A DNA stretch of 64,000 nt from Pseudomonas uvaldensis (GCF_021271205.1 NZ_JAIWKS010000005.1:124001-188000); one strand, 5' to 3'. Numbered from the stretch's first letter, positions 8,811 through 17,547 are shown. Notes: generated by a model from the sequence alone, not told the origin. Made by a program: numbers and translations.

Positions 8811-9385
8811 AACAAGTTATCCACAAGCCCACCCACAGCTATTGGGGAAAAGTGCGTCTTGTTGAGCAATATCCTGATCGACAGAGCCTTGAAAGCTATG
8901 AATTATGAACAGGCGAGCCGTTGACTGCGCGCAGATCAATTTTTGATCATTCCCGCTAACGCCTTGAATGGCTTGGCTTACAGGACATAGCGAACACCTT
9001 ATCCACAGAAGCACCAACAGCGTTTGGGGGTAATTTTGACGTTTCTGTGGAAAACCGCCGTGACGGTCTATAAGCCATGGAAATGTTATGTGATTTCAGA
9101 AAAACCGAGGCAATTGATCATTAAATAAACAACTCTCTGCAACCCCCGTTTCACAAGGCCTGGAGACGATAGCGAACATCTTATCCACAGAAGCGCCAAC
9201 AGAGATTGGGGGCAAGTCGGAGCGGTTTAAGTCACCTGCCAATCAGAAAACCTCAGTAAAAAACCGTCAGTTAGGCTGGTTATTTTTTGAGCGCAGGCTT
9301 GAAGGGCTTGATTGGCGTGGGGTGTGGCGATGGACGAACAGGTTATCCACAGTGGGGCGCACAGGTATTGTGGGAAACTTTGCCA
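8811..9385 (+). repeat. Diverged tandem array with four perfect DnaA boxes
   Basis: TTATCCACA, the consensus DnaA box, occurs in the same orientation at 8817-8825, 8999-9007, 9181-9189 and 9343-9351. The first three are exactly 182 bp apart and the fourth 162 bp further on. Each box sits in a longer conserved block of about 45 bp: an AACA upstream, then the box, then CCAACAG or CCACAG, then TTGG(G/T)GG. In copies 2 and 3 the downstream part forms CCAA-N6-TTGG. The spacers are mostly diverged. There is no dnaA, dnaN or rpmH nearby, so this is not the usual oriC. It may be a DnaA-titrating or DnaA-reactivating locus; that role is inference. Confidence 0.7.
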
Positions 9386-9407
9386 AGGTTGTGGGTAAAT
9401 GAGTTTC

Positions 9408-9498
9408 CCTGTGGAAGCGGATTTGCTCGCGAAAGTGACGTGTCAGGCAACATCTTCCTGGCTATTACCACACTTTCGCGAGCAAGCCCGCTCCCACA
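9408..9498. repeat. REP pair (REPIN)
   Basis: Inverted REP copies at both ends, GCTCGCGAAAGTG on the left and CTTTCGCGAGCAAGCCCGCT on the right. It lies just past the stop of etfB and next to the DnaA-box array, and probably marks the end of the dgc-etf transcript. Confidence 0.88.
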
Positions 9499-9520
9499 AA
9501 GACTCGCAGAGATTCCGAAG

Positions 9521-10291
9521 CTAGCGAACGACGCCTTCTTCAATCAGCAGCTTGAGAATCGCCTCGGCGCCTGCTTCGGGGCTGACGCCCTTGAGCACCT
9601 GCCCGCCTCCGCCGCTGGCCTTGGCCGTGGCGGCTTTCATGCGGTCGGCGCCGCTCTTGGCCTTGATTACTTTCAGGCGCTTGGGCCGTGGTTTGGCCGG
9701 TTGCAGAGTGGCCACTGCCAGCAGAGTATCGTCGATCACTTCGACTTCCTCGGCGTGCAGCACGCCCCGTCTGGCCGGGCCATAGGCGCTTTGCCGAGGT
9801 TTGGGCGCGGCGTTATCCACAGTTGCCAGGAAAGGCAGGCGCACCTTCAGGCGGCGGCGCTGCCCTCTAGGCAAGGCTTGCAGCACCAGGGCCGCCCCAT
9901 TCTCGATGGATTCCACCTGGGCCAGCCCTACCACCAGCGGCCAACCGAGGTTTTCCGCCAACAGAAACGGCAGCATGCCCGAGCCCTCGCCGGTCTCCGC
10001 CTGACTGCCGGTGAGCACCACCTGGGGCGCGGCGTCGCGCAGGTAATCGGTCAAGGCCGGCAGCGCGTCGGCGCCCGTCGGGTTTTCCAGCACGTGAAGT
10101 TCGTCCAGGCCCATACCCAGGTAAGCGCGCAGGGCCGGTTCGGCGACATCGCCCGCATGCAGCACCTGCAAGTCGTTGCCAGCCAGTTGCAGGCCCAGCT
10201 CCACGGCGCGGGCGTCCTGCTCGGCGCGCCGAGGGCGACCGGAGGTCGGGTGGGCGCCAATGGACACGAGGCTGATCACTTGAGTCGTCAT
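9521..10291 (-). CDS. etfB: Electron transfer flavoprotein beta subunit of the dimethylglycine system
   Basis: 256-residue ETF beta-type protein. The core segments VLTGSQAETGEGSGMLP and PLVVGLAQVE are typical of the nucleotide-binding domain of ETF beta, in which a glutamine/serine-rich loop contacts AMP or FAD. It is the last gene of the dgc operon, 15 bases after etfA. In P. aeruginosa the equivalent genes follow dgcAB and are thought to carry electrons from dimethylglycine and sarcosine oxidation toward the quinone pool. It is distinct from the housekeeping etfBA pair expected elsewhere in the genome. A perfect DnaA box (9813-9821) lies inside the gene. Family identification is firm; the exact electron acceptor is inferred. 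Confidence 0.87.
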   Translation of the reverse strand: MTTQVISLVSIGAHPTSGRPRRAEQDARAVELGLQLAGNDLQVLHAGDVAEPALRAYLGMGLDELHVLENPTGADALPALTDYLRDAAPQVVLTGSQAETGEGSGMLPFLLAENLGWPLVVGLAQVESIENGAALVLQALPRGQRRRLKVRLPFLATVDNAAPKPRQSAYGPARRGVLHAEEVEVIDDTLLAVATLQPAKPRPKRLKVIKAKSGADRMKAATAKASGGGGQVLKGVSPEAGAEAILKLLIEEGVVR

Positions 10292-10306
10292 GGTTGAATC
10301 CTTAGC

Positions 10307-11527
10307 TTAAGCCGCATCGCGTTTGGCTTCGTTGCGGTAAGCCTCTACCGCCGCGATCAGGGCATGGAAAATCGCCGTACTGTCGCCGATCACCGACAAA
10401 TCCGCCCGTTTGATCATGTCGCAGCCCGGATCGAGGTTGATTGCCACCACCTTGTCGCAGGCACCGATGCCTTGCAGATGCTGGATCGCCCCGGAGATGC
10501 CCACCGCAACATAGACCCGCGCCGTGACCCAGGTGCCGCTGGCGCCGACCTGGCGGTCGCGGGCCATGAAGCCATCGTCCACCGCCACCCGCGACGCGCC
10601 TTCGGTTGCGCCCAAGGCTGCAGCGGTCTGATGGAACAGTGCCCAGTCCTTGACCCCGTTGCCGCCAGAGAAAATGAACTCGGCTTCGGCCATCGGGATC
10701 GCGCCCGGATCCACCGCCACCGCGCCGAGATCTTCGATGCGCGAAAGGCTGCGGGCCACGCTTGTGGATAACTCCACCGGCAAGGCTTCGTGACGGGTTT
10801 CGCTGACCGGCTCGGCACATTCGGCCGCTGCCAGGATCAACCGGGCCAACGGCCGGGCCAGGTCTTGCAGGCCCGCGCCAGCGCGGCCGATGCACTCCTC
10901 GCCCTTGACCTGCCAGACCCGCGTGGCCGGGCGTTCGCCCAGGGCCGCGGCAAAGCGGCGGCCCAGTTCGGCCCCGCCACTGCGACTGTCAGGCAGCAAC
11001 CAATGACGTGGGTTGAACTGGTTATCCACAGCCCGCAGGCCCTGGACCCGTTGTTCCGGTGCATAACCGCTGAATTCTTCGCCTTCCAGCACCAGCAGGC
11101 GGTCGACACCGGCCGTGGCGAATGCATTTTCCTTATGCTCACCGAAGACCACCGCCAATACCGCACCATCGGAACCGGCCAATTGGTGGGCCAGGCCCAG
11201 CAGATCGCGGTCGTGACTGCTCAGGCGCCCACCGACCATGTCGGGCACGACGCTGATGTAAAACGCCGGTTGCGGCACCTGATGCAGCGGCAGTAGCACT
11301 TCAGTGGCGGCGCTGCGCTTGGTGGTCCCGCCCTGCTGAGCGCCGCTGCGGTCGATCCGCTTGATGCCGTTGGGACCGATGAAACCCACCCCATGGACAT
11401 TCTTGCGGACGATGCCGTTGGGCCCCATCCAGCTGTGTTGTACCGGTTGCATGGCCGCATGCAATGGATGCAGACGGTTGCGGGCGATCCGCTCGGCGCG
11501 AGGGTCGCGACGGATGATGTCGCTCAT
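10307..11527 (-). CDS. etfA: Electron transfer flavoprotein alpha subunit of the dimethylglycine system
   Basis: 406-residue ETF alpha-type protein, longer than the usual 310 or so, with an extra basic N-terminal region of about 95 residues containing two short repeats of the form GPNGI. The C-terminal FAD domain shows the family signature GISGAIQHLQG followed by VAINLDPGCD and the ADLSVIGD segment. The start codon overlaps the dgcB stop (TAATG), which indicates translational coupling. It would form the heterodimer with EtfB and accept electrons from DgcA/DgcB. Two perfect DnaA boxes fall within the gene (10763-10771 on the minus strand, 11022-11030 on the plus strand). The N-terminal extension appears to be a feature of the dgc-linked ETF alpha group. 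Confidence 0.88.
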   Translation of the reverse strand: MSDIIRRDPRAERIARNRLHPLHAAMQPVQHSWMGPNGIVRKNVHGVGFIGPNGIKRIDRSGAQQGGTTKRSAATEVLLPLHQVPQPAFYISVVPDMVGGRLSSHDRDLLGLAHQLAGSDGAVLAVVFGEHKENAFATAGVDRLLVLEGEEFSGYAPEQRVQGLRAVDNQFNPRHWLLPDSRSGGAELGRRFAAALGERPATRVWQVKGEECIGRAGAGLQDLARPLARLILAAAECAEPVSETRHEALPVELSTSVARSLSRIEDLGAVAVDPGAIPMAEAEFIFSGGNGVKDWALFHQTAAALGATEGASRVAVDDGFMARDRQVGASGTWVTARVYVAVGISGAIQHLQGIGACDKVVAINLDPGCDMIKRADLSVIGDSTAIFHALIAAVEAYRNEAKRDAA

Positions 11528-13476
11528 TAATGCACCTCCGCAGGTTCACGTTTGGCCGAGGCCATGGGCTTGGTCGGTGCCGCATCTTCGAGCAATGCAT
11601 CGGCCACCAGCTCGGCGATGTCCTTGATCATCGGGCGAGGCTCGACCACGCCTTCGAGCATTGCGGTGCATTGTGGACAACCCACGGCCACCAGCTCGGC
11701 ACCGGTTTCGCGGATGTCTTCCATGCGCATGTCGGGGATACGCTGCTTGCCCGGAATGTCGGTGATCGGCGCGCCGCCACCGCCACCGCAGCAGCGGGAG
11801 CGGAAACCGGAGCGCTGCATTTCCTTGACCTCGATACCCAGCGCACGCAACACCTGGCGCGGCGCCTCGTATTCACCGTTGTAGCGGCCCAGGTAGCACG
11901 GGTCGTGATAAGTCACGCTGTCGCCCTTGTGCTGGCCAAGGCTGAGAGCGCCGGCGTCGATGATTTCCGCCAGGTAGGTGCTGTGGTGTTGCACCAGGTA
12001 GTTGCCATCGAAGGCGCCGTATTCGTTTTTCAGCACATGGAAGCTGTGGGGGTCGCAGGTCACGATGCGGTTGAAGCGGTACTTGGCCAGGGTCTGGATG
12101 TTGCGCTTGGCCAGGAGCTGGAACGTCGCTTCGTCACCCAGGCGTCGGGCCACGTCGCCGCTGTCGCGCTCTTCGAGGCCGAGCACGGCGAAGTCGATGT
12201 TTGCCGCCTTGAGTACTTTGACGAAGGCCCGCAGGGTGCGTTGGTTGCGCATGTCGAAGGCACCGTCGCCGACCCAGAACAGCACGTCGGTGGCTTTCTT
12301 CTCGCTGAGCAGGTTCAGGTTCAGGTCCGCCGCCCAGTTCATCCGCCCGCCCGGGGCGAAGCCACCCGGGTTGTCGGTGGCGATGAGGTTTTCCAGGACC
12401 TCGGCGCCTTTGTTCGGCGTGGCGCCTTTTTCCAGGGTCAAGTGCCGACGCATGTCGACGATGGCATCGACATGCTCGATCATCATCGGGCATTCCTCGA
12501 CGCACGCCCGGCACGTGGTGCAGGACCACAGCGTCTCGGCGTCCACCAGGCCGTTGACGATCGGCTGATGAGGATTGCCGCCGTGCTCGCCCACCGGCTT
12601 GCCAGGGTACGGGCTACCGGCGAATTTGGCATCGGTGCCGCCGGCCAGGCCGACGACCATGTCCTGGATGAGTTTTTTCGGGTTCAGCGGCTGGCCGGCG
12701 GCGAACGCCGGGCACGCGGCTTCGCATTTACCACACTGCACGCAGGCGTCGAAGCCGAGCAGTTGGTTCCAGGTGAAATCCTTGGGTTTCTCCACGCCCA
12801 GCGGCGCGGCAGGGTCGTTCAGATCCAGCGGCCTGAGACCGGTGGAGCGACCGCCACCAAAGCGTTCGGCGCGACGGTGCCAGGCCAGGTGCAGGGCACC
12901 GGCGAAGGCATGCTTCATCGGCCCGCCCCAGGTCATACCGAAGAACAGCTCCGAGACGCCCCACAGCACGCCAATCCCCAGGATTGCCGCCAGCAGCCAG
13001 CCGCCGAAATTCTCCGGCAGGATACCGGCCACCGGCAGGGTCACCAGGAAAAACGATGCCGAGAACGCCAGCAGGCTTTTCGGCAGGCGCATCCACGGGC
13101 CTTTCGACAGACGCGACGGCGGATTGCGCCGACGCAGGTAGACGAAGATCGCGCCGACGAACATCACCGCCGACATCAACAGCAGTGCGTAGCCGAGGAA
13201 GCGGTTATGCAGGCCAAAACCGTGCACCAGGATCGCCAGCACGATGGACGCCACCGCACCACCGGCCGTGGCAACGTGGGTATTGGCAATGTACTTGTCC
13301 CGCGCCACCACATGGTGCAAGTCCACCATGTAGCGCTTGGGCATCGCGAAGAGGCCGCCGATCAAGTCGACCTTGGACGGCCGGCCACGGCGCCACATGT
13401 TTACCCGGCGCAAAGCGCCGAGGACCGCTAGGCCCAGGGCGGCGAAGAGCAGGATGGGGAGAAGGGTGTTCAACAT
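11527..13476 (-). CDS. dgcB: Dimethylglycine catabolism Fe-S protein DgcB
   Basis: 649-residue membrane iron-sulfur protein of the heterodisulfide-reductase-like type. The N terminus has several hydrophobic helices (first about residues 3-23, others between 70 and 190). Two [4Fe-4S] ferredoxin motifs follow, CVQCGKCEAAC and CTTCRACVEEC. The C-terminal CCG-type cysteine-rich domain shows HDPCYLGRYN and SRCCGGGGG with GCPQC. It would take electrons from DgcA and pass them on, with the ETF pair, to the respiratory chain during dimethylglycine demethylation. ATG at 13476 is preferred because GGGAG lies nine bases upstream; a TTG five codons earlier would put the Shine-Dalgarno inside the gene. 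A 172-base REP-containing gap separates it from dgcA. Confidence 0.9.
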   Translation of the reverse strand: MLNTLLPILLFAALGLAVLGALRRVNMWRRGRPSKVDLIGGLFAMPKRYMVDLHHVVARDKYIANTHVATAGGAVASIVLAILVHGFGLHNRFLGYALLLMSAVMFVGAIFVYLRRRNPPSRLSKGPWMRLPKSLLAFSASFFLVTLPVAGILPENFGGWLLAAILGIGVLWGVSELFFGMTWGGPMKHAFAGALHLAWHRRAERFGGGRSTGLRPLDLNDPAAPLGVEKPKDFTWNQLLGFDACVQCGKCEAACPAFAAGQPLNPKKLIQDMVVGLAGGTDAKFAGSPYPGKPVGEHGGNPHQPIVNGLVDAETLWSCTTCRACVEECPMMIEHVDAIVDMRRHLTLEKGATPNKGAEVLENLIATDNPGGFAPGGRMNWAADLNLNLLSEKKATDVLFWVGDGAFDMRNQRTLRAFVKVLKAANIDFAVLGLEERDSGDVARRLGDEATFQLLAKRNIQTLAKYRFNRIVTCDPHSFHVLKNEYGAFDGNYLVQHHSTYLAEIIDAGALSLGQHKGDSVTYHDPCYLGRYNGEYEAPRQVLRALGIEVKEMQRSGFRSRCCGGGGGAPITDIPGKQRIPDMRMEDIRETGAELVAVGCPQCTAMLEGVVEPRPMIKDIAELVADALLEDAAPTKPMASAKREPAEVH

Positions 13477-13539
13477 AGGTGAAGCTCCCAAAGACCTCAG
13501 GGTCTTGCAGGCACAGAAACCTGAATGTCTTGCTCGATT

Positions 13540-13633
13540 CCTGTGGGAGCGGGCTTGCTCGCGAAGGCGGACTCACATTCAACATCGATGTCGACTGGTC
13601 CACCGCTTTCGCGAGCAAGCCCGCTCTCACAGG
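13540..13633. repeat. REP pair (REPIN) inside the dgc operon
   Basis: Inverted REP copies flank a 45-base centre, in the gap between dgcA and dgcB on the same strand. A REP hairpin inside an operon can give unequal expression of the genes on either side. A perfect DnaA box (13635-13643) follows immediately, between the repeat and the dgcA stop. Confidence 0.9.
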
Positions 13634-13648
13634 GTTATCCACAAGCCG

Positions 13649-15709
13649 TTAGAAATCCTTGCACAACCGCAGGGCGTCATAGATGGCCGCGTGGGTATTA
13701 CGCTGAGCCACGCAGTCGCCAATGCGGAACAGCAGGTAGCCATCGCCGCTCTGCTCCAGGCACGGTTGAGGCTTGATCGCGAACAAGGCTTCGACATCGA
13801 TCTGGCCCTTGTTGCGCGAACCTTCCTTCAGCGCGTAGTAGATCTCTTCATCCGGCCGTACGCCGTTCTCCACCACCACCTGGTCCACCACGCGTTCTTC
13901 CTTGGCACCGGTGTATTCGTTCTCCAGCACCGCCACCAGCTTGTCGCCTTCGCGGTAGACCTTCTCCAGCATCATGTCCCCGGTCATGATCACTTCTTTG
14001 GGGTACATGCTGCGGTAGTAGGTGGGGAACGAGGTGCCGCCAATCGCAACGCCCGGCTTGATGTCGTCAGTGACGATCTCGACCTGGCTGCCCTTGTCGG
14101 CCAGGAAGTCGGCCACCGACATGCCGGTGAACTCGCAAATGGTGTCGTAGACCAGTACGTTCTTGCCCGGCGCAACCTTGCCATCGAGCACGTCCCAGCT
14201 GCTGACCACCAGCCCTTCGGCGGCGCCCCAGTGTTCGTTCTGCTCCAGGTTCGGATGCCCGCCGACGGCTAGCACCACCACATCCGGACGCAAATCCATG
14301 ATGGTCGCCGCGTCAGCCGCCACGCCCAGGCGCAGGTCGACTTTCAGCCGTGCCAGCTCCAGTTGGAACCAGCGGGTGATACCGGCAATCTGGTCCCGTT
14401 GCGGCGCCTTGGCGGCCGTGGTGATCTGCCCGCCGATGAACTCCTTCTTCTCGAACAGGGTCACGTCGTGGCCACGCTCGGCCGCCACGCGAGCGGCTTC
14501 CATACCCGCCGGGCCGGCACCAACCACCACCACCTTGCGTTTCGGCCCGGTGGATTTCTCGATGATGTGCGGCACGCCCATGTATTCACGGGAGGTCGCG
14601 GCGTTCTGGATGCACAGCACATCCAGGCCCTGATACTGACGGTCGATGCAGTAGTTGGCGCCGACGCATTGCTTGATCTGGTCGACCTGGCCCATCTTGA
14701 TCTTGGCGATCAGGTGCGGGTCGGCGATGTGGGCGCGCGTCATGCCGACCATATCGACGTAACCGCCTTCCAGGATCCGCGTGGCCTGGTTCGGGTCTTT
14801 GATGTTCTGTGCGTGCAGCACCGGAACCTTGACCACTTCCTTGATACCGGCGGCCAGGTGCAGGAATGGCTCCGGTGGATAACTCATGTTCGGAATGACG
14901 TTGGCCAGGGTGTTGTGGGTGTCGCAACCCGACCCCACCACGCCGATGAAATCCAGCATGCCGGTGTCGTCGTAATACTTGGCGATCTGCTTCATGTCTT
15001 CATGGGACAAACCATCCGGGTGGAACTCATCCCCGCAGATGCGCATGCCCACGCAGAAATCGTCGCCCACTTCGGCGCGCACGGCTTTCAGTACTTCCAG
15101 ACCGAACTTCATGCGGCCTTCGAAGCTGCCGCCCCATTCGTCGGTCCGCTTGTTGACCCGCGGGCTCCAGAACTGGTCGATCATGTGCTGGTGCACAGCG
15201 GACAGCTCGACGCCGTCCAGGCCACCGGCCTTGGCACGACGAGCTGCCTGGGCATAGTTGCCGATCACCCGCCAGATTTCTTCCGGCTCGATGGTCTTGC
15301 AGGTAGCACGGTGCACCGGCTCACGCACGCCGGACGGCGACATCAGGGTCGGCCAGTTGAAGCCGTCCCAACGCGAACGACGCCCCATGTGGGTAATCTG
15401 AATCATGATCTTGGCGCCATGCTTGTGCATGGCGTCGGCCAGGTTCTGGAAGTGCGGAATGATGCGGTCGGTGGACAAGTTCACCGAGCTCCACCATTCC
15501 TGCGGGCTGTCGATGGCGACCACGGAAGAGCCGCCGCAGATCGCCAGGCCGATACCGCCCTTGGCCTTCTCTTCGTAGTACTTCACGTACCGGTCGGTGG
15601 TCATGCCGCCGTCGGTCGCATAAACCTCGGCGTGGGCGGTACTGAGGACGCGGTTGCGGATGGTCAGTTTGCCGATCTGGATCGGCTGGAACATTGCTTC
15701 AAAAGCCAT
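13649..15709 (-). CDS. dgcA: Dimethylglycine demethylase flavoprotein DgcA
   Basis: 686-residue protein of the trimethylamine dehydrogenase / 2,4-dienoyl-CoA reductase family. Residues 1-335 are an Old-Yellow-Enzyme-like FMN barrel (LSTAHAEVY, QITHMGRRSRWDG, GVELSAVHQHM). The cluster region reads C348-V-G-A351-N-Y-C354 with C366 further on; the second cysteine of the family's usual C-x2-C is alanine here. A FAD/NAD-binding domain starts with VVVVGAGPAGMEAAR near 391. It oxidatively demethylates dimethylglycine to sarcosine with DgcB and the ETF pair. It follows the V4R-like gene by 15 bases. Identification rests on sequence family plus the conserved order of this operon. Expression is expected to need GbdR via the promoter at 17.3-17.4 kb. 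Confidence 0.92.
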   Translation of the reverse strand: MAFEAMFQPIQIGKLTIRNRVLSTAHAEVYATDGGMTTDRYVKYYEEKAKGGIGLAICGGSSVVAIDSPQEWWSSVNLSTDRIIPHFQNLADAMHKHGAKIMIQITHMGRRSRWDGFNWPTLMSPSGVREPVHRATCKTIEPEEIWRVIGNYAQAARRAKAGGLDGVELSAVHQHMIDQFWSPRVNKRTDEWGGSFEGRMKFGLEVLKAVRAEVGDDFCVGMRICGDEFHPDGLSHEDMKQIAKYYDDTGMLDFIGVVGSGCDTHNTLANVIPNMSYPPEPFLHLAAGIKEVVKVPVLHAQNIKDPNQATRILEGGYVDMVGMTRAHIADPHLIAKIKMGQVDQIKQCVGANYCIDRQYQGLDVLCIQNAATSREYMGVPHIIEKSTGPKRKVVVVGAGPAGMEAARVAAERGHDVTLFEKKEFIGGQITTAAKAPQRDQIAGITRWFQLELARLKVDLRLGVAADAATIMDLRPDVVVLAVGGHPNLEQNEHWGAAEGLVVSSWDVLDGKVAPGKNVLVYDTICEFTGMSVADFLADKGSQVEIVTDDIKPGVAIGGTSFPTYYRSMYPKEVIMTGDMMLEKVYREGDKLVAVLENEYTGAKEERVVDQVVVENGVRPDEEIYYALKEGSRNKGQIDVEALFAIKPQPCLEQSGDGYLLFRIGDCVAQRNTHAAIYDALRLCKDF

Positions 15710-15724
15710 GGCGCGATCCTCGAC

Positions 15725-16255
15725 TTACAACGGCTTGACGATGAACAGGCCGTCGTCGTGGCCTTCTTCGGAACCGCCGTAGACCTGCTCGGCCACGGTG
15801 CGGATCGAACTGCCGCGGGCGGCGAGGATCTGGTCCATGGCACCGGCGAACCAGCCGGTGAACATGTAGTCGACCTTGCGCCCGACTTTGCCGTACACGT
15901 AGACGAACGCCGAGTGTTCGAGCTTGACGCTGGCAGTGCCTTTGTCCAGGTCGATGTCCTGGATCTTGAACAGACCCCAGCCACGCTGCGACAGGCGCTT
16001 CATGTAGTGCTCGAACACCGCGACGCCTTCCAGGCCGTGGCATTCGGCTTCTTTCTCGCACCAGTGCCAGGCAGACTTGTAGCCGGCCTTGTAGAGGATT
16101 TCGGCGTAGGCTTCGGCGCCCAGCACTTCCTCGATCCCCATGTGGTTGTTGACGAAGAAGTGACGCGGCACGTAGAGCATCGGCAGGGCGTCTGAGGTCC
16201 AGACACCGGTTTCGCTGTCGACTTCGATAGGCAGTTGAGGGGCGATTTTAGCCAT
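15725..16255 (-). CDS. V4R/DUF5943-like protein of the dgc operon
   Basis: 176-residue soluble protein between dgcA and the dipeptidase-like gene. It looks like the small-molecule-binding V4R (4-vinyl reductase) fold family, annotated in pseudomonads as DUF5943. Visible features are the YVPRHFFVNNHMG segment, a cysteine-free core, and a tryptophan-rich middle (KSAWHWCEKEAEC). No catalytic motif is recognisable. The conserved position in the dgc operon points to an accessory role in dimethylglycine or sarcosine oxidation, perhaps assembly or substrate sensing, but the function is not known to me. The ATG at 16255 has GGAG upstream at normal spacing. Confidence 0.72.
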   Translation of the reverse strand: MAKIAPQLPIEVDSETGVWTSDALPMLYVPRHFFVNNHMGIEEVLGAEAYAEILYKAGYKSAWHWCEKEAECHGLEGVAVFEHYMKRLSQRGWGLFKIQDIDLDKGTASVKLEHSAFVYVYGKVGRKVDYMFTGWFAGAMDQILAARGSSIRTVAEQVYGGSEEGHDDGLFIVKPL

Positions 16256-16335
16256 TGAAACTTGACTCCGGAAATTCGTGATGTTGCCCGCGGCGCGGAT
16301 GGCCGCAGGTAAAGGATTCGGTGCAGCAGCGGCGT

Positions 16336-17313
16336 TTATTCGCCCCAGACGTCTTTCAAAACGTTCACCCAGTTCTCACCCATGATCTTGCGTACCACCC
16401 GCTCGGAATGACCACGCTTGAGCAGCGTCTCGGTGAGGTTCGGGAACTCGCCCACGGTGCGGATGCCCAGCGGGTTGATGATCTTGCCGAAGTTGGTCAG
16501 GCGGCGGGCGTAGCCCTTGTCGTGGGTCAGCATCTCGAAGAACGCCTGATCGTGACCCTGGGTGAAATCGGTGCCGATGCCGATGGCGTCTTCGCCAACG
16601 ATGTTCATGGTGTATTCGATGGCTTCGGCGTAGTCGTCGATGGTCGAATCGATGCCCTTGGCCAGGAATGGCGCGAACATGGTCACACCGACGAAACCAC
16701 CATGATCGGCGATGAATTTCAGTTCTTCATCGGACTTGTTGCGCGGGTGTTCCTTCAGGCCGGACGGCAGGCAGTGGGAATAGCAGACCGGTTTCTTCGA
16801 TTCGAGGATGACCTCTTCGGAGGTCTTGGAACCGACGTGGGACAGGTCGCACATGATGCCGACACGATTCATCTCGGCGACGATCTCACGACCGAAGCCC
16901 GACAGACCACCGTCGCGCTCGTAGCAGCCGGTGCCGACCAGGTTCTGGGTGTTGTAGCACATCTGCACCACACCGACGCCGAGCTGCTTGAAGATCTCGA
17001 CGTAGCCGAGCTGGTCTTCGAAGGCGTGGGCATTCTGGAAGCCGAAGATAATGCCGGTCTTGCCCTGCTCCTTGGCCCGACGAATGTCGGCGGTGGTTTT
17101 CACCGGAATCACCAGGTCACTGTTTTCGCGGATCAGTTTCTGGCTGGCGGCGATGTTGTTGATGGTGGCCTGGAAGCCCTCCCACACCGACACGGTGCAG
17201 TTGGCCGCCGTCAGGCCGCCCTTGCGCATGTCTTCGAACAGGTCACGGTTCCATTTGGCAATGATCAGCCCGTCGATAACGATGCTGTCGGCGTGCAATT
17301 CGGCTGGGCTCAT
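16336..17313 (-). CDS. Membrane-dipeptidase-family (M19) protein, first gene of the dgc operon
   Basis: 325-residue protein of the renal dipeptidase (M19) family. Recognisable elements are CDLSHVGSKTSEEV, YSHCLPSG, GFVGVTMFAPFL and GIGTDFTQGHD. The N-terminal zinc motif of true M19 dipeptidases, H-x-D in a D-G-H-x-D context, is absent: the corresponding stretch reads SIVIDGLIIAKWN. Later histidines are retained, so metal binding may be altered rather than lost. As the first gene of the dgc operon, with a GbdR-like motif 82-103 bases upstream, it is probably needed for dimethylglycine or sarcosine use rather than peptide turnover. The start ATG follows GGGGACTG. Confidence 0.83.
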   Translation of the reverse strand: MSPAELHADSIVIDGLIIAKWNRDLFEDMRKGGLTAANCTVSVWEGFQATINNIAASQKLIRENSDLVIPVKTTADIRRAKEQGKTGIIFGFQNAHAFEDQLGYVEIFKQLGVGVVQMCYNTQNLVGTGCYERDGGLSGFGREIVAEMNRVGIMCDLSHVGSKTSEEVILESKKPVCYSHCLPSGLKEHPRNKSDEELKFIADHGGFVGVTMFAPFLAKGIDSTIDDYAEAIEYTMNIVGEDAIGIGTDFTQGHDQAFFEMLTHDKGYARRLTNFGKIINPLGIRTVGEFPNLTETLLKRGHSERVVRKIMGENWVNVLKDVWGE

Positions 17314-17394
17314 CAGGCAGTCCCCTTTTGTCAGATTTCATGCGCCGAATCGTGTGCCGGCGCTTTGGGGCCAGCATATGCCTGAGGGCCGTGG

Positions 17395-17416
17395 CGACCG
17401 GGTGCAAAAACGACAG
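17395..17416 (-). promoter_or_regulatory. Candidate GbdR operator of the dgc operon
   Basis: Read on the minus strand, CTGTCG is followed after 11 bases by GGTCG. The same spacing and half-sites occur at 29820-29841, and a weaker version occurs at 128-148. The site lies 82 bases upstream of the dipeptidase-like start codon and in the same orientation toward the gene as at gbcA. GbdR control of this operon is established in P. aeruginosa; the site assignment is inference. Confidence 0.5.
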
Positions 17417-17547
17417 GGGAATTGCCGAAAGCGTCAATCGGCGACAAAGGGCAGTGACGGGCCTGCCCACACCGTCTGTTCTTTGCCCGACGCTTGCGCC
17501 AGAATCCGCCGCACCACTGGCTTTCACTGGACTCGAGCGGCAGCGCA

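Noticed and set aside
8811..9385. Chromosomal replication origin (oriC)
   Set aside because: There is no dnaA, dnaN, rpmH or AT-rich unwinding stretch, and the neighbours are metabolic genes. A secondary DnaA-binding locus fits better.
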